A stretch of DNA of 64,000 nt from Coriobacteriaceae bacterium (GTDB lineage: Bacteria > Actinomycetota > Coriobacteriia > Coriobacteriales > Coriobacteriaceae). Location: NCBI GenBank assembly GCA_025757745.1, contig CP107217.1, positions 1,364,001 through 1,428,000 of the forward strand, given 5' to 3'. The notes beneath the pieces were generated by a model, which saw nothing but the letters and a program-made list of their open reading frames with translations, was not told where the DNA came from and did no database searches. A program made the position numbers and the translations under genes. Below, piece after piece: positions 8,847 to 17,165 of this stretch (positions are counted from its first letter, which is position 1; every line of letters starts with the position of its first letter).

Positions 8847-9144
8847 GATACTTCCCCTTCTATGCGCTCTCGCGCACGACCGTGGTGACGAATCGACCCG
8901 CCGGATGCGGGCCGTGAGGGAACTATACGGCGGACGTTGAGCGGGCTTGCGTAGAGGGTGCGGGGTTTGGTAAACGAGGTAAATGTGGCGGTAAACGGTA
9001 GGTAAAGGTGGTCACATTATGAAGATACCAATGCAAGAGAATTGCAGGTCAAATGCAAGTTCTTTGCTAAATCGCTTTACCAATATCGTGCATTATTTAT
9101 AGGTAGTCTTTTTAAGACGGTGCATTTTTAGCTACCCCAAAGAG
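8847..9144 (-). other. ppdK upstream region (about 300 bases, no gene)
   Basis: No convincing coding frame exists between ppsR and ppdK. The ppdK-proximal part is GC-rich and holds a cluster of TTTACC repeats. The ppsR-proximal part (about 9015-9135) is AT-rich, with repeated TGCAAG words and a small GTCTT/AAGAC hairpin. It probably contains the ppdK promoter; no clear -35/-10 pair was found. Confidence 0.5.
8969..9006 (-). promoter_or_regulatory. Four direct TTTACC repeats upstream of ppdK
   Basis: TTTACC on the minus strand (GGTAAA on plus) occurs at 8969-8974, 8978-8983, 8990-8995 and 9001-9006, at steps of 9, 12 and 11 bases. A further copy in the opposite orientation lies at 9076-9081. 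Near-helical spacing about 125-160 bases upstream of the ppdK start suggests an operator array. Chance in low-complexity sequence cannot be excluded. Confidence 0.35.
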
Positions 9145-10020
9145 TTAGCTTTGCTGGGCTCGACGGGCGGCGCGGCGGGCACGGGCTTCTTGGATTTCCT
9201 CCAGGTGACCGATGATCTCGGAGGCACTCTCCTCGATCGCCTTGCCGTCGGTGCGCACCACAAAGCAGCCCAGACGCTTCATAAGGGCGCGGGCTTCCTC
9301 GAGCTCGCTGCGCACACTCTCGGGCTCGACATAGGAGCCGGCAACGGCGCGAGCATAGTCATCGCCCAAGCGGCTATCGCGAATTTCAGAAATAACGTCG
9401 ACGGTCGAAATCAGGCCGAACAACCGCATCGGGTCGACCTCGTAAAATGACTTCGGCGGCTCCATGCCATGGGCCAAAGGAACATTGGCAACCTTGTAAC
9501 CCTGATAGGCCAAATACATCGACAGCGGCGTCTTGGACGTACGCGACACACCCAGCAGCACGATATCGGCACCCGACAGATCGTCGCAACCGCGCCCGTC
9601 GTCGTGCTCAACGAAATACTCCATGGCCTCGATGCGATGGAAATAGCGGTCATCGGTCTTGTGAATCACGCCCGCGACGCCCTTGGGCGGCACACCGATG
9701 AGCGACGACAGCACGGCGAGCGCTGGGCCGATCAGGTCAACCGAACGAATATGCAGCATGCCCAGGTAATCGAGCACGCGGGCGCGAAGCGCCGGATCGA
9801 CAATGGTGTGGAACACGGCAATATCGCGATGGTCCGCATCGACGCGCGGGCCCACAAACGACTTGACCTGCTCCACCGAGTTCACCTTGGGCAGGCGCAA
9901 GAGACGAAAAGCCCCTTCATCAAATTGCCCGGACGCCGCAAGCACCACCTCACAAGCGGTATCGCCGAGAGAGTCGGAGATAACGATAACGGTGGGACGA
10001 ACGGCGACCGGGCAATCCAT
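9145..10020 (-). CDS. ppsR: PPDK regulatory protein (bifunctional kinase/pyrophosphorylase, DUF299)
   Basis: Proteins of this family inactivate PPDK or PEP synthase by ADP-dependent threonine phosphorylation and reactivate them by Pi-dependent removal. The 291-residue protein shows VISDSLGDTA near the N-terminus, IHKTDDRYFHRIEAMEYF mid-protein and the P-loop-like LLGVSRTSKTPLSMYLA. Length is normal. It lies directly upstream of ppdK, so the target is probably PPDK rather than PEP synthase. The ATG has AAAGGAG 6 bases upstream. It follows glyS after a 34-base gap. Confidence 0.93.
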   Translation of the reverse strand: MDCPVAVRPTVIVISDSLGDTACEVVLAASGQFDEGAFRLLRLPKVNSVEQVKSFVGPRVDADHRDIAVFHTIVDPALRARVLDYLGMLHIRSVDLIGPALAVLSSLIGVPPKGVAGVIHKTDDRYFHRIEAMEYFVEHDDGRGCDDLSGADIVLLGVSRTSKTPLSMYLAYQGYKVANVPLAHGMEPPKSFYEVDPMRLFGLISTVDVISEIRDSRLGDDYARAVAGSYVEPESVRSELEEARALMKRLGCFVVRTDGKAIEESASEIIGHLEEIQEARARRAARRAQQS

Positions 10021-10054
10021 GCGGGGCTCCTTTTGCGCTTACGCGCAGGCTGGC

Positions 10055-12151
10055 TTACTTTTTGCGGGCAAGCTCACCGATGTTGGCGATGCCGGAGAAA
10101 ACGGCCTCGAAGCGGTTGAGCAGCTTAAGGCGATTATCGCGAAGCTGCTCGTCCTTGTCCATGACCATAACCTCGTCGAAGAAGCGGTCGATGGGGGCAC
10201 GCAGGGCGGCAAGGGCGGCAAATGCGGCCGGGTAATCCTCGGCAGCAAGGGCGTCATCGACAGCGGCCTGAGCAGCCTCGGAGGCGTCGGCGAGCGCGAG
10301 CTCGACCTCGCCCATCAGGCTGCGGTCGTACTCCGCACCCAGCTCGGGCTTGGAGATGTGCGCAGCGCGGGCATAGGCGGTAGCCAGGTTGTCGAAGGTC
10401 TCGGCATCGTTCTTGCGAGCCTCGTCGAGCGCGGCGCAGCGGGCGAAGAAGACGGACGGAGCGATGATGTGCACCGCGGAAACGGCGGCGACGGTGTCGG
10501 CCGGGATCTTCTCGTCGCGGGCCATGCTCACCAGGCGGCCATGGAAGAAGTCACGGACCTGTTGGGCGACCTCGGCGGAGTCGAACTCAATGCCTTGCTC
10601 GCTATAGAGCTCAAGGGCAAAGTCAATCAGCGACGTGGGGTCAATCGGCAGACGATCGCGCAGGATGTTGATGATGCCGATAGCGGCACGACGCAGCGCA
10701 TACGGGTCGGACGAGCCGGTCGGGGGCTCGCCGATGGCAAAAATACCGGCAATGGTATCGAGCTTGTCGGCACAGGCCACGATGCAGCCAGCGGTGCCCT
10801 CGGGCAGCTCATCGCCGGCGAAGCGGGGACGATAATGATCGCGAATGGCGTGGGCGACCTCGTCGTTCTCCCCCATCGCGATAGCGTAGTAACCGCCCAT
10901 CACGCCCTGCTGGCTCGTGAACTCGACGACGGCGTTGGATACCAGGTCTGCCTTGCACAGGTGCGCAGCGCGAGCAGCGTCTGCAGCAAGGTGGGCGCCC
11001 AGATGGGCCTCACGGGCGATGGCGAGCGCGAGCTGCTCAATACGCTCGGACTTGGCGAGCACGCTACCGAGCTTCTCCTGGAAGGCAACCTTGGCCAGAC
11101 GCTCACGGAACTCATCGAGGGAGATCTTCAGGTCCTCCTCGTAGAAGAACTTTGCGTCGTCCAGACGGGCGCGCACGACGCGCTCGTTGCCGTCGATCAC
11201 GCGCTCGGCATTCTCGGGTTTGCTGTTGGAAACGACCACGAACTCACGCGTGAGCCTGCCCTCGCCGTCATATATCGGGAAGTAGCGCTGGTTGGTGAGC
11301 ATAGACTCGCAGATGATCTCGTGCGGGACCTTGAGGAACTCCTCGTCGAAGGTACCGACGAGCACCGTCGGCCACTCGCAAAGGTTGATGACCTCCTCAA
11401 AGACCTTCTTGGGCGTGTCGACATGGCAGCCGGGGCGAGCGGCCTCGACCTCGGCGATACCGGCAAGGATGGCCTCACGACGACGCTCGGCAGAGAGCAC
11501 GCCGGCGTCCTCGAGCACCTGCTCGTAGACGGCGGGGCTGGCGACCACATGGTCACCGGGGCCCAGAACGCGATGTCCGCGCGTGGTGTTGCCACTCGTC
11601 ACATCGGCAAAGGACACGGGCACGACATCCTCGCCCAAAAGGCAGCAGATCCAACGGACCGGACGAACAAACGTAGCGTGCTCGTGGCCCCAGCGCTGGC
11701 TGCGGTAGTTGGGCCACTGCAGGCCGGCGATGGTCTTCTCGCACAGAGCCGTCAGGATCGGGGCGGCCGGTGCGGAGGGAATGTTCTTCTCGGCGAACAC
11801 GTACTCGCGGCCGTCGGTGTCCTCGCGACGGACCAGGTCCTCGGCAGCCACACCGCACTTGCGGGCAAAGCCCTGGGCGGCCTTGGTGGCGTTACCGTCG
11901 GCATCAAAGGCAATGTTTGCCGCGGGGCCGCGCTTGACCTCATGGACCTCATCGGTCGCAGTGGCGACGTTGGCCACGAGCGCAGCCAGTCGACGCGGGC
12001 TCGAGATCACGCGGACCTCGCCATGGGCCAGACCGGCCTCGTCGAGACCCTTGGCGATCATGGTGCCGAGCTGCTTGACGGCATTGTTCAGCGGTGCGGA
12101 GGGCATTTCCTCCGTACCGATTTCAAACAGGAAATCCTTAGCGTCTGCCAT
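10055..12151 (-). CDS. glyS: Glycine--tRNA ligase beta subunit
   Basis: This is the tRNA-recognition subunit of the alpha2-beta2 bacterial glycyl-tRNA synthetase. The 698-residue protein begins FLFEIGTEEMPSA and contains FVRPVRWI, TRGHRVLGP and NQRYFPIYD, plus VVSNSKPEN. The C-terminal region resembles an anticodon-binding domain, ending FFDEVMVMDKDEQLRDNRL. The ATG follows the glyQ stop by three bases. Length is typical. Confidence 0.97.
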   Translation of the reverse strand: MADAKDFLFEIGTEEMPSAPLNNAVKQLGTMIAKGLDEAGLAHGEVRVISSPRRLAALVANVATATDEVHEVKRGPAANIAFDADGNATKAAQGFARKCGVAAEDLVRREDTDGREYVFAEKNIPSAPAAPILTALCEKTIAGLQWPNYRSQRWGHEHATFVRPVRWICCLLGEDVVPVSFADVTSGNTTRGHRVLGPGDHVVASPAVYEQVLEDAGVLSAERRREAILAGIAEVEAARPGCHVDTPKKVFEEVINLCEWPTVLVGTFDEEFLKVPHEIICESMLTNQRYFPIYDGEGRLTREFVVVSNSKPENAERVIDGNERVVRARLDDAKFFYEEDLKISLDEFRERLAKVAFQEKLGSVLAKSERIEQLALAIAREAHLGAHLAADAARAAHLCKADLVSNAVVEFTSQQGVMGGYYAIAMGENDEVAHAIRDHYRPRFAGDELPEGTAGCIVACADKLDTIAGIFAIGEPPTGSSDPYALRRAAIGIINILRDRLPIDPTSLIDFALELYSEQGIEFDSAEVAQQVRDFFHGRLVSMARDEKIPADTVAAVSAVHIIAPSVFFARCAALDEARKNDAETFDNLATAYARAAHISKPELGAEYDRSLMGEVELALADASEAAQAAVDDALAAEDYPAAFAALAALRAPIDRFFDEVMVMDKDEQLRDNRLKLLNRFEAVFSGIANIGELARKK

Positions 12152-12154
12152 GGC

Positions 12155-13066
12155 TTACGCCACCTCGCCTTCCTGATCGGCATTCTCGTTGACTCCGGCG
12201 ACCTCGGCCATATAGGCCTCGCAGCACGCCTTGGCGACGGCGCGGACGCGCAAGATGTAGTTGGCACGCTCGACCGCAGACAGTGCGCCGCGGGCATCGA
12301 GCAGGTTGAAAGCATGGCTGCACTTCATGACGCAGTCGTAAGCGGGCAGCGGCAGCTTGCGCTCAAGGCAGGAGTGGCACTCGGCCTCGTAGTCGTCAAA
12401 CTTCTGACGCATCATCTCGACGTTGGCGACCTCAAAGTTGTAGGCACTGAACTCGCGCTCGTTCTCCAGGAACACGTCGCCATAGGTCATCGGCGTGCCG
12501 TCGGGCAGATAGCTCCACACCAGGTCATAGACGGAGTTGACGCCCTGGGCGTACATGGCGATACGCTCCAGGCCATAGGTGATCTCGACGGGCACGGGGT
12601 CGACCTCGATGCCGCCCACCTGCTGGAAGTACGTGAACTGCGTAACCTCCATGCCGTTGAGCCAGACCTCCCAGCCAAGGCCCCAGGCGCCCAGGGTCGG
12701 GCTCTCCCAGTCGTCCTCGACAAAACGGACGTCATGGTCGTTGGGGTCCAGGCCAATGGCAGCAAGAGACCCCAGGTAAAGCTCCTGGGCGTTGACCGGC
12801 GACGGCTTGATGAGCACCTGGAACTGATAGTAGTGCTGCATGCGGTTGGGGTTCTCGCCGTAGCGGCCGTCGGCGGGACGGCGGCAAGGCTGAGCGTAGC
12901 AGGTGCGCCACTCGGCGGGACCGAGCGAGCGCAGCGTGGTCGCGGTGTGGAAGGTACCGGCACCGACCTCGGAGTCATAGGGCTGCATAATGACGCAGCC
13001 CTGCTCGCCCCAGTACTGCTGGAGGCGCAGGATGATGTCTTGGAAGGAAAGCGATGAAGCGTTCAT
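12155..13066 (-). CDS. glyQ: Glycine--tRNA ligase alpha subunit
   Basis: This is the catalytic class II aminoacyl-tRNA synthetase subunit. The 303-residue protein contains LQQYWGEQGCVIMQPYD, GAGTFHTATTLR, RRPADGRYGENPNR and LGWEVWLNGMEVTQFTYFQQ, all hallmarks of bacterial GlyQ. It forms a two-gene unit with glyS. The 59-base gap to lepB is too short for a T-box leader, so T-box control at this site is unlikely. Confidence 0.97.
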   Translation of the reverse strand: MNASSLSFQDIILRLQQYWGEQGCVIMQPYDSEVGAGTFHTATTLRSLGPAEWRTCYAQPCRRPADGRYGENPNRMQHYYQFQVLIKPSPVNAQELYLGSLAAIGLDPNDHDVRFVEDDWESPTLGAWGLGWEVWLNGMEVTQFTYFQQVGGIEVDPVPVEITYGLERIAMYAQGVNSVYDLVWSYLPDGTPMTYGDVFLENEREFSAYNFEVANVEMMRQKFDDYEAECHSCLERKLPLPAYDCVMKCSHAFNLLDARGALSAVERANYILRVRAVAKACCEAYMAEVAGVNENADQEGEVA

Positions 13067-13125
13067 GCCTCTAATATCCCCTCGTCGAAACGATTACACG
13101 GTTAGGTACTGTACTATAGCGGTTT

Positions 13126-13689
13126 TTAGTCGATAGCGCCGATGCGGTTGAGCGGCCAGTAGCGCACAAGCGCCACGGCGATCAAATCAGAGCGATCGAC
13201 GGGACCAAAGTAGCGTGAGTCGGCAGAGTTTTCGCGGTTGTCGCCCATCACCCACACGCACCCGTCGGGAACGGTGTAGGGATAGCTTACCTGAGCGCCG
13301 GGAGCCTGGACCGAAAGCGGCCAGCTCATGCCGGTCGTGTAGTCCTCGTCGAGCGCCTGGCCGTCAACGACCACCTTGCCGTCCCGAAGGTCGACCGTCT
13401 GGCCGGCCGTGGCAATAACACGCTTGACGAGAACATCGTGCTCGGAGGTGCCATCGGGGTTGTGGAACACCACGATATCGCCTTGGCTGACGGGCTGGCC
13501 GAGTTCAAGGCTCACCTTTTGCGCCAGGATCTGGTCGCCGATCTCGATCGTGGACTCCATGGAGCCGGTGGGCACCACAAAGGGTTCGACCACAAACGAG
13601 CGAATCAGGAAGGTGGCGACCAGTGCGATCGCGACGACCACGATCCACTCAAACGCACCCTTTAGCACGGAATGCTGCGATGGAACCAT
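13126..13689 (-). CDS. lepB: Signal peptidase I
   Basis: The 187-residue protein has one N-terminal membrane helix (about residues 13-32), then the catalytic serine motif PTGSMESTI. The lysine is in VLVKRVIATAGQ and the C-terminal conserved box is MGDNRENSADSRYFGPV. It cleaves signal peptides on the outer face of the membrane. The ATG at 13689 has AAGGAG five bases upstream, whereas the GTG two codons earlier overlaps that site. It follows trmD directly, occupying the position rplS holds in many bacteria. Confidence 0.95.
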   Translation of the reverse strand: MVPSQHSVLKGAFEWIVVVAIALVATFLIRSFVVEPFVVPTGSMESTIEIGDQILAQKVSLELGQPVSQGDIVVFHNPDGTSEHDVLVKRVIATAGQTVDLRDGKVVVDGQALDEDYTTGMSWPLSVQAPGAQVSYPYTVPDGCVWVMGDNRENSADSRYFGPVDRSDLIAVALVRYWPLNRIGAID

Positions 13690-13691
13690 TC

Positions 13692-14450
13692 TCACTCCTT
13701 GCTCTGCGAATACGATGCGTCCAGGATGTCCTGCGCGTATGCGCGCTCCTCGGGCGTGAGCCGCGCCGTCTCGATCAGGTCGGGACGCCAGCGGCAGGTG
13801 CGCTCGATGGCATTCTTACGGCGCCAGGCGTCAACCTTGGCATGATCGCCGCTCACGAGCACCGGCGGCACGCCCTCGCCGTTGAACTCGGCGGGGCGAG
13901 TATACTGCGCGTACTCGAGCAGGCCACCGTCCTCGGCAGTCGAGAACGACTCATCGACGTTACTCATCTCGTCACCAAGGGCGCCGGGAATCAGACGCAC
14001 GACGGCGTCGGCAACGACCATAGCGGGAAGCTCGCCGCCCGTAAGCACGTAGTCGCCGATCGATAGGCGCTCGTCGGCATACGCATACGCGCGCTCGTCG
14101 ACACCCTCGTATCGACTGCATACAAACAGCAGGCGCTCGCTTTTGAGCAGGCGCTCGGCCACATGCTGCGTAAAGGGTTCGCCGCAGGGCGTAAAGAACA
14201 CCACGGTGGGCTTGGGACCCTCAGAGCTAATAGCCTCGATGGCCTCGGCGATGGGCTCGACCTTCATGAGCATGCCCTGCCCGCCGCCGTACGGCTCGTC
14301 ATCGACGGTACGATGGCGGTCGTGCGTCCAGTCGCGCAGGTTATAGGCCTTAAAATCAAAAAGGCCGGCCTTGCGGGCGCGGCCCAAGATCGATGTGGAC
14401 ATGACGGGCTCAAACATCTCGGGAAAGACCGAAAGGGTCTCGATCAGCAT
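13692..14450 (-). CDS. trmD: tRNA (guanine-N1)-methyltransferase
   Basis: TrmD makes m1G37 in tRNAs and prevents frameshifting. The 252-residue SPOUT protein starts MLIETLSVFPEMF. It contains PYGGGQGMLMK, CSRYEGVDER and the trefoil-knot SAM-binding segment LSIGDYVLTGGELPAM, followed by RLIPGALGD. The ATG at 14450 has GGAGGA four bases upstream. The order rpsP-khpA-rimM-trmD is conserved across Gram-positive bacteria. Confidence 0.97.
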   Translation of the reverse strand: MLIETLSVFPEMFEPVMSTSILGRARKAGLFDFKAYNLRDWTHDRHRTVDDEPYGGGQGMLMKVEPIAEAIEAISSEGPKPTVVFFTPCGEPFTQHVAERLLKSERLLFVCSRYEGVDERAYAYADERLSIGDYVLTGGELPAMVVADAVVRLIPGALGDEMSNVDESFSTAEDGGLLEYAQYTRPAEFNGEGVPPVLVSGDHAKVDAWRRKNAIERTCRWRPDLIETARLTPEERAYAQDILDASYSQSKE

Positions 14451-14460
14451 GTTGTCCTCC

Positions 14461-14982
14461 CTACTTGTCCATATCAATCAAACCGTCCATAACGTGGACG
14501 GAAATTGTCCCCTGATCGGGAAGATCGAGCACAACCTGCTCGATCACGGGAATCAGCACCTCGCCGTACCGATCGCCCTCGACAACCCAAACATCGTTGG
14601 CGGGAGTCGACATGATCTCGACAATCGTGCCGAGCAAGCCAAAGCGCTCGTCGACCACCTCGCGACCCATCAGGTCGGTATAGGCGGCATCGAGCGAATC
14701 GAGCTCAAAATCGTCACGGTTTGCCAGCACGTAGCATCCGGTGATGCCCTCGGCGGCCGTCAAGTCGTCTATGCCCTCAAACGAGACCAGATCGCCATCG
14801 CCCGTATCGATGACGGATACGACCGTGCAAAAACGGTCGCGCTTGAGCGCCGGTGGCGTCAAGGCGACGCGCATACCCGGCGTCAATACAGAAGGAAGCC
14901 CCCGCAGCGGCTGCGCGAGGACCTCCCCCTTCCTTCCGTGCGGCTTGACCACACGGGCGATGTTTTTGTACTGGGACCTCAA
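14461..14982 (-). CDS. rimM: Ribosome maturation factor RimM
   Basis: RimM assists maturation of the 30S head and binds uS19. The 173-residue protein has the N-terminal IARVVKPHGRKGEV, a RimM beta-barrel, and a C-terminal PRC-barrel segment containing VWVVEGDRYGEVLIPVIEQVV. The start is a TTG at 14982, four bases after the khpA stop; no in-frame ATG would keep the conserved N-terminus, so TTG is accepted with some doubt. Confidence 0.93.
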   Translation of the reverse strand: MRSQYKNIARVVKPHGRKGEVLAQPLRGLPSVLTPGMRVALTPPALKRDRFCTVVSVIDTGDGDLVSFEGIDDLTAAEGITGCYVLANRDDFELDSLDAAYTDLMGREVVDERFGLLGTIVEIMSTPANDVWVVEGDRYGEVLIPVIEQVVLDLPDQGTISVHVMDGLIDMDK

Positions 14983-14986
14983 GGTC

Positions 14987-15271
14987 CTAGCCCAGAACCT
15001 CTACCTCGACTGCAGTGTCGAGGCGAGCGGCCAGTGCACGGGCGAGCGTGCGAATGGCCTTGATGGTACGGCCACGACGGCCGATGACCTTAGCGACGTC
15101 ATCCTCGGCAACCGAAACCTCAATCGTGGAGGCGTCGTCACCATCGATGACCTCAAGGCTCACGGAATCCGGGTCGTCGACGATCTGAACAACGAGATAT
15201 TCGACGAGATCGGCGATGCGATCTGAGAGCATTGCCTCACCCTCGAGCTGTGCAGCGTCAACCTCAGGCAC
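14987..15271 (-). CDS. khpA: KH-domain RNA-binding protein KhpA (YlqC)
   Basis: This 94-residue protein has a KH domain with the GxxG loop in VIGRRGRTIKAIRTLARA. KhpA proteins bind RNA and in some Gram-positive bacteria affect cell elongation and division with KhpB. The GTG start at 15271 has GGAG six bases upstream, inside the rpsP stop region. It lies between rpsP and rimM, the usual place. Confidence 0.93.
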   Translation of the reverse strand: MPEVDAAQLEGEAMLSDRIADLVEYLVVQIVDDPDSVSLEVIDGDDASTIEVSVAEDDVAKVIGRRGRTIKAIRTLARALAARLDTAVEVEVLG

Positions 15272-15274
15272 GAT

Positions 15275-15616
15275 TTACTCCTCGGCGCCCTCAGCGGCCT
15301 CAGCGGCAGCCTTAGCGGCCTCGGCCTCTTTGGCGAGCTGCTTCTTGGACTTCTTGACGACGGTCTCGGTCTTCTCGCCCTCGTTGGCGGCCTTGACCAG
15401 AGCAGCGACAGCGTCGGTGAGCTGAGCGCCCTTGGACTGCCAGTCGGCGATCTTCTCGAGATCGAGGTTGATGGTCTTGGGGGCGGTCATCGGGTTGTAG
15501 CGGCCAACCTCCTCGATGATACGACCGTCACGCGGGGCGCGGGAATCGGCGACGACGACACGGTAGTACGGACGCTTCTTAGCGCCGTGACGAGCAAGGC
15601 GAATCTTGACTGCCAA
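15275..15616 (-). CDS. rpsP: Small-subunit ribosomal protein bS16
   Basis: The 113-residue protein begins with AVKIRLARHGAKKRPYYRVVVAD and continues RDGRIIEEVGRYNP, diagnostic of bS16. The C-terminal third is an Ala/Glu/Lys-rich tail longer than in many homologues. A TTG start at 15616 has GGAGGAG seven bases upstream; an upstream in-frame candidate would add a non-conserved leader. It is the first gene of the rpsP-khpA-rimM-trmD-lepB unit. Confidence 0.95.
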   Translation of the reverse strand: MAVKIRLARHGAKKRPYYRVVVADSRAPRDGRIIEEVGRYNPMTAPKTINLDLEKIADWQSKGAQLTDAVAALVKAANEGEKTETVVKKSKKQLAKEAEAAKAAAEAAEGAEE

Positions 15617-15672
15617 AGGAAACTCCTCCAACCAAGCAGCTTTAGGCTGCAACTACAAACAAACAGTTGAAC

Positions 15673-15701
15673 ATAATACGCCATCGACGCGGGCAGGTGA
15701 A
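15673..15701 (-). promoter_or_regulatory. Probable promoter of the rpsP operon
   Basis: On the minus strand TTCACC (15696-15701), a 17-base spacer and TATTAT (15673-15678) lie about 60 bases upstream of the rpsP TTG, in the divergent gap with dinB. It matches the sigma-70 consensus reasonably well. Confidence 0.55.
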
Positions 15702-15805
15702 GTCCGTGAGACCAACTTCTTCGGTGTAGTCGAAGGCAAATCCATATCTTAGACAAGAATTCGCGATTTGCAAGCACATCCACGCACCCCACATGAGCTG
15801 CGCGG

Positions 15806-15811
15806 TATACT
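15806..15811 (+). promoter_or_regulatory. -10 element of dinB, positioned for a leaderless transcript
   Basis: TATACT ends six bases before the dinB ATG (A at 15818), placing the expected transcription start on or beside the A of ATG. No Shine-Dalgarno sequence lies upstream and no strong -35 was found. Confidence 0.5.
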
Positions 15812-15817
15812 CATGCC

Positions 15818-17071
15818 ATGAAAAGACGCGAACATACATACGGTTATGAGGATGCTGCGGGCGTCACGCCTCCGCCCTGGACGGGACCGGCGGTGGGCCT
15901 CATGGATCTCGATGCGTTTTTTGCGAGCGTGGAGATGCTCGACCATCCCGAGTGGCGCGGCAAGCCGCTCATCGTGGGCGGCGATGCCGATTCCCGCGGC
16001 GTCGTGTCCACCTGCTCATACGAGGCACGTCGCTTTGGCGTGCACTCTGCCATGCCCTCGGCCGAGGCACGGCGCCTCTGTCCGCAGGCCATTTGGACGC
16101 ATGGGCATTTCGATCGCTACCACGAGGTCAGCGCTCAGGTCATGGCGATTCTCGCCGACGAGACCCCGCGCGTTGAGCGCGTATCCATCGACGAGGCCTT
16201 TATCGACATCACGCCAGGTCGCTTTGCACCCGAGGACCCGCTGCTGGTTGCACGGCGCATCAGTGATCGTGTGGCGGCGCTGGGGGTGACCTGCTCCATT
16301 GGCGTGGGCTGTAACAAGACGGTCGCAAAGATCGCAAGCGAGCGGGACAAGCCATTTGGGCTGACCATCGTGCGCCCCGGAACCGAGCAGCGCTTTTTGG
16401 CAGCGCTGCCGGTATCTGCCATGAGCGGCATCGGGCGCTCGGCAGAAGAGCGACTGCGCCGCATGCGCATCTACACGCTCGGCGAGCTATCCCGCGCACC
16501 GAAATCCACCTTGGCCTCTATTTTTGGCATCAACGGCGAACGCATGCGCCAGCGTGCGCTGGGACTCGAACTCTCCGAAGTCACGAGCCTCGATGAAGAG
16601 CGCGAGGTCAAGTCGGTCAGCAATGAACGCACCTTTGCGAAAGATTTAACTGAGCGTGGGGACATCGAAGCGGCGATTGCGCTATTGGGAGAGTCAGTGG
16701 GACGCCGTCTGCGCCGTCAGGGACTAACGGGCGCCACGGTGACGCTCAAACTCAAGTATTCGTATGGAAGCGGTCGCTCGGCACAGCGCCGGCTGCCCCA
16801 TCCGACCGACGATGAGAACATCTTCGTGGCAGTGGCGCTCGAACTGCTCGACAACATCTGGCAGGAAGGGATGCATGTGCGCCTGGCGGGCGTCGGCATG
16901 AGCGACTTCGACCATCAGGGCGGTATCCAGACCGACCTGTTCTGCGAAATCGACGACCGCGGAGCCCAATCCAGCGACCGTCGCGACCTCTCGGTCGCCA
17001 TCGACGCCGTCCGAGACAAGTTCGGCGACACCGCTCTCTCCTTCGGCCGCCAATCCCGCTTCAACGATTAG
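15818..17071 (+). CDS. dinB: DNA polymerase IV (Y-family translesion polymerase)
   Basis: The 417-residue protein has the palm motifs LMDLDAFFASVE and RVSIDEAFIDIT holding the catalytic acidic residues. SCSYEARRFGVHSAMP is in the fingers, and CSIGVGCNKTVAKIASERDKP precedes the helix-hairpin-helix. The little-finger domain follows from about residue 250 (SNERTFAKDL). It extends primers past damaged bases. It is the only plus-strand gene in the first 37 kb, transcribed divergently from rpsP, and lacks a ribosome-binding site. No clear LexA box was found at its start. Confidence 0.95.
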   Translation: MKRREHTYGYEDAAGVTPPPWTGPAVGLMDLDAFFASVEMLDHPEWRGKPLIVGGDADSRGVVSTCSYEARRFGVHSAMPSAEARRLCPQAIWTHGHFDRYHEVSAQVMAILADETPRVERVSIDEAFIDITPGRFAPEDPLLVARRISDRVAALGVTCSIGVGCNKTVAKIASERDKPFGLTIVRPGTEQRFLAALPVSAMSGIGRSAEERLRRMRIYTLGELSRAPKSTLASIFGINGERMRQRALGLELSEVTSLDEEREVKSVSNERTFAKDLTERGDIEAAIALLGESVGRRLRRQGLTGATVTLKLKYSYGSGRSAQRRLPHPTDDENIFVAVALELLDNIWQEGMHVRLAGVGMSDFDHQGGIQTDLFCEIDDRGAQSSDRRDLSVAIDAVRDKFGDTALSFGRQSRFND

Positions 17072-17077
17072 TCCCTT

Positions 17078-17123
17078 AGACAAAAAGAAAGCCGGGCAGC
17101 TGCGAATGATGCAGCTGCCCGGC
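17078..17123 (-). terminator. Strong terminator after rsfS, possibly bidirectional
   Basis: A perfect 13-bp stem (17091-17103 with 17111-17123) has a 7-base loop. On the minus strand it is followed by TTTCTTTTTG. It ends the mreB-to-rsfS cluster and faces the end of dinB, so it may also limit readthrough from dinB. Confidence 0.85.
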
Positions 17124-17165
17124 GAACGGTAAAGGTTAGCTAAAAAGCCCGTCCCAAATGAACTA

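Noticed and set aside
6231..8888. 885-codon plus-strand open frame opposite ppdK
   Set aside because: Shadow of ppdK in a complementary frame; no domains and no ribosome-binding site.
9803..13057. 1084-codon open frame on the plus strand opposite glyQS
   Set aside because: It is antisense to well-supported glyQ, glyS and ppsR, has no family signature and shows the His/Gly/Arg-rich composition of a GC-rich shadow frame.
13067..13125. T-box riboswitch ahead of glyQS
   Set aside because: The gap is only 59 bases, too short for a T-box, and no T-box motif is visible.
15700..15860. LexA/SOS box near dinB
   Set aside because: GAAC at the start of dinB has no properly spaced GTTC partner.
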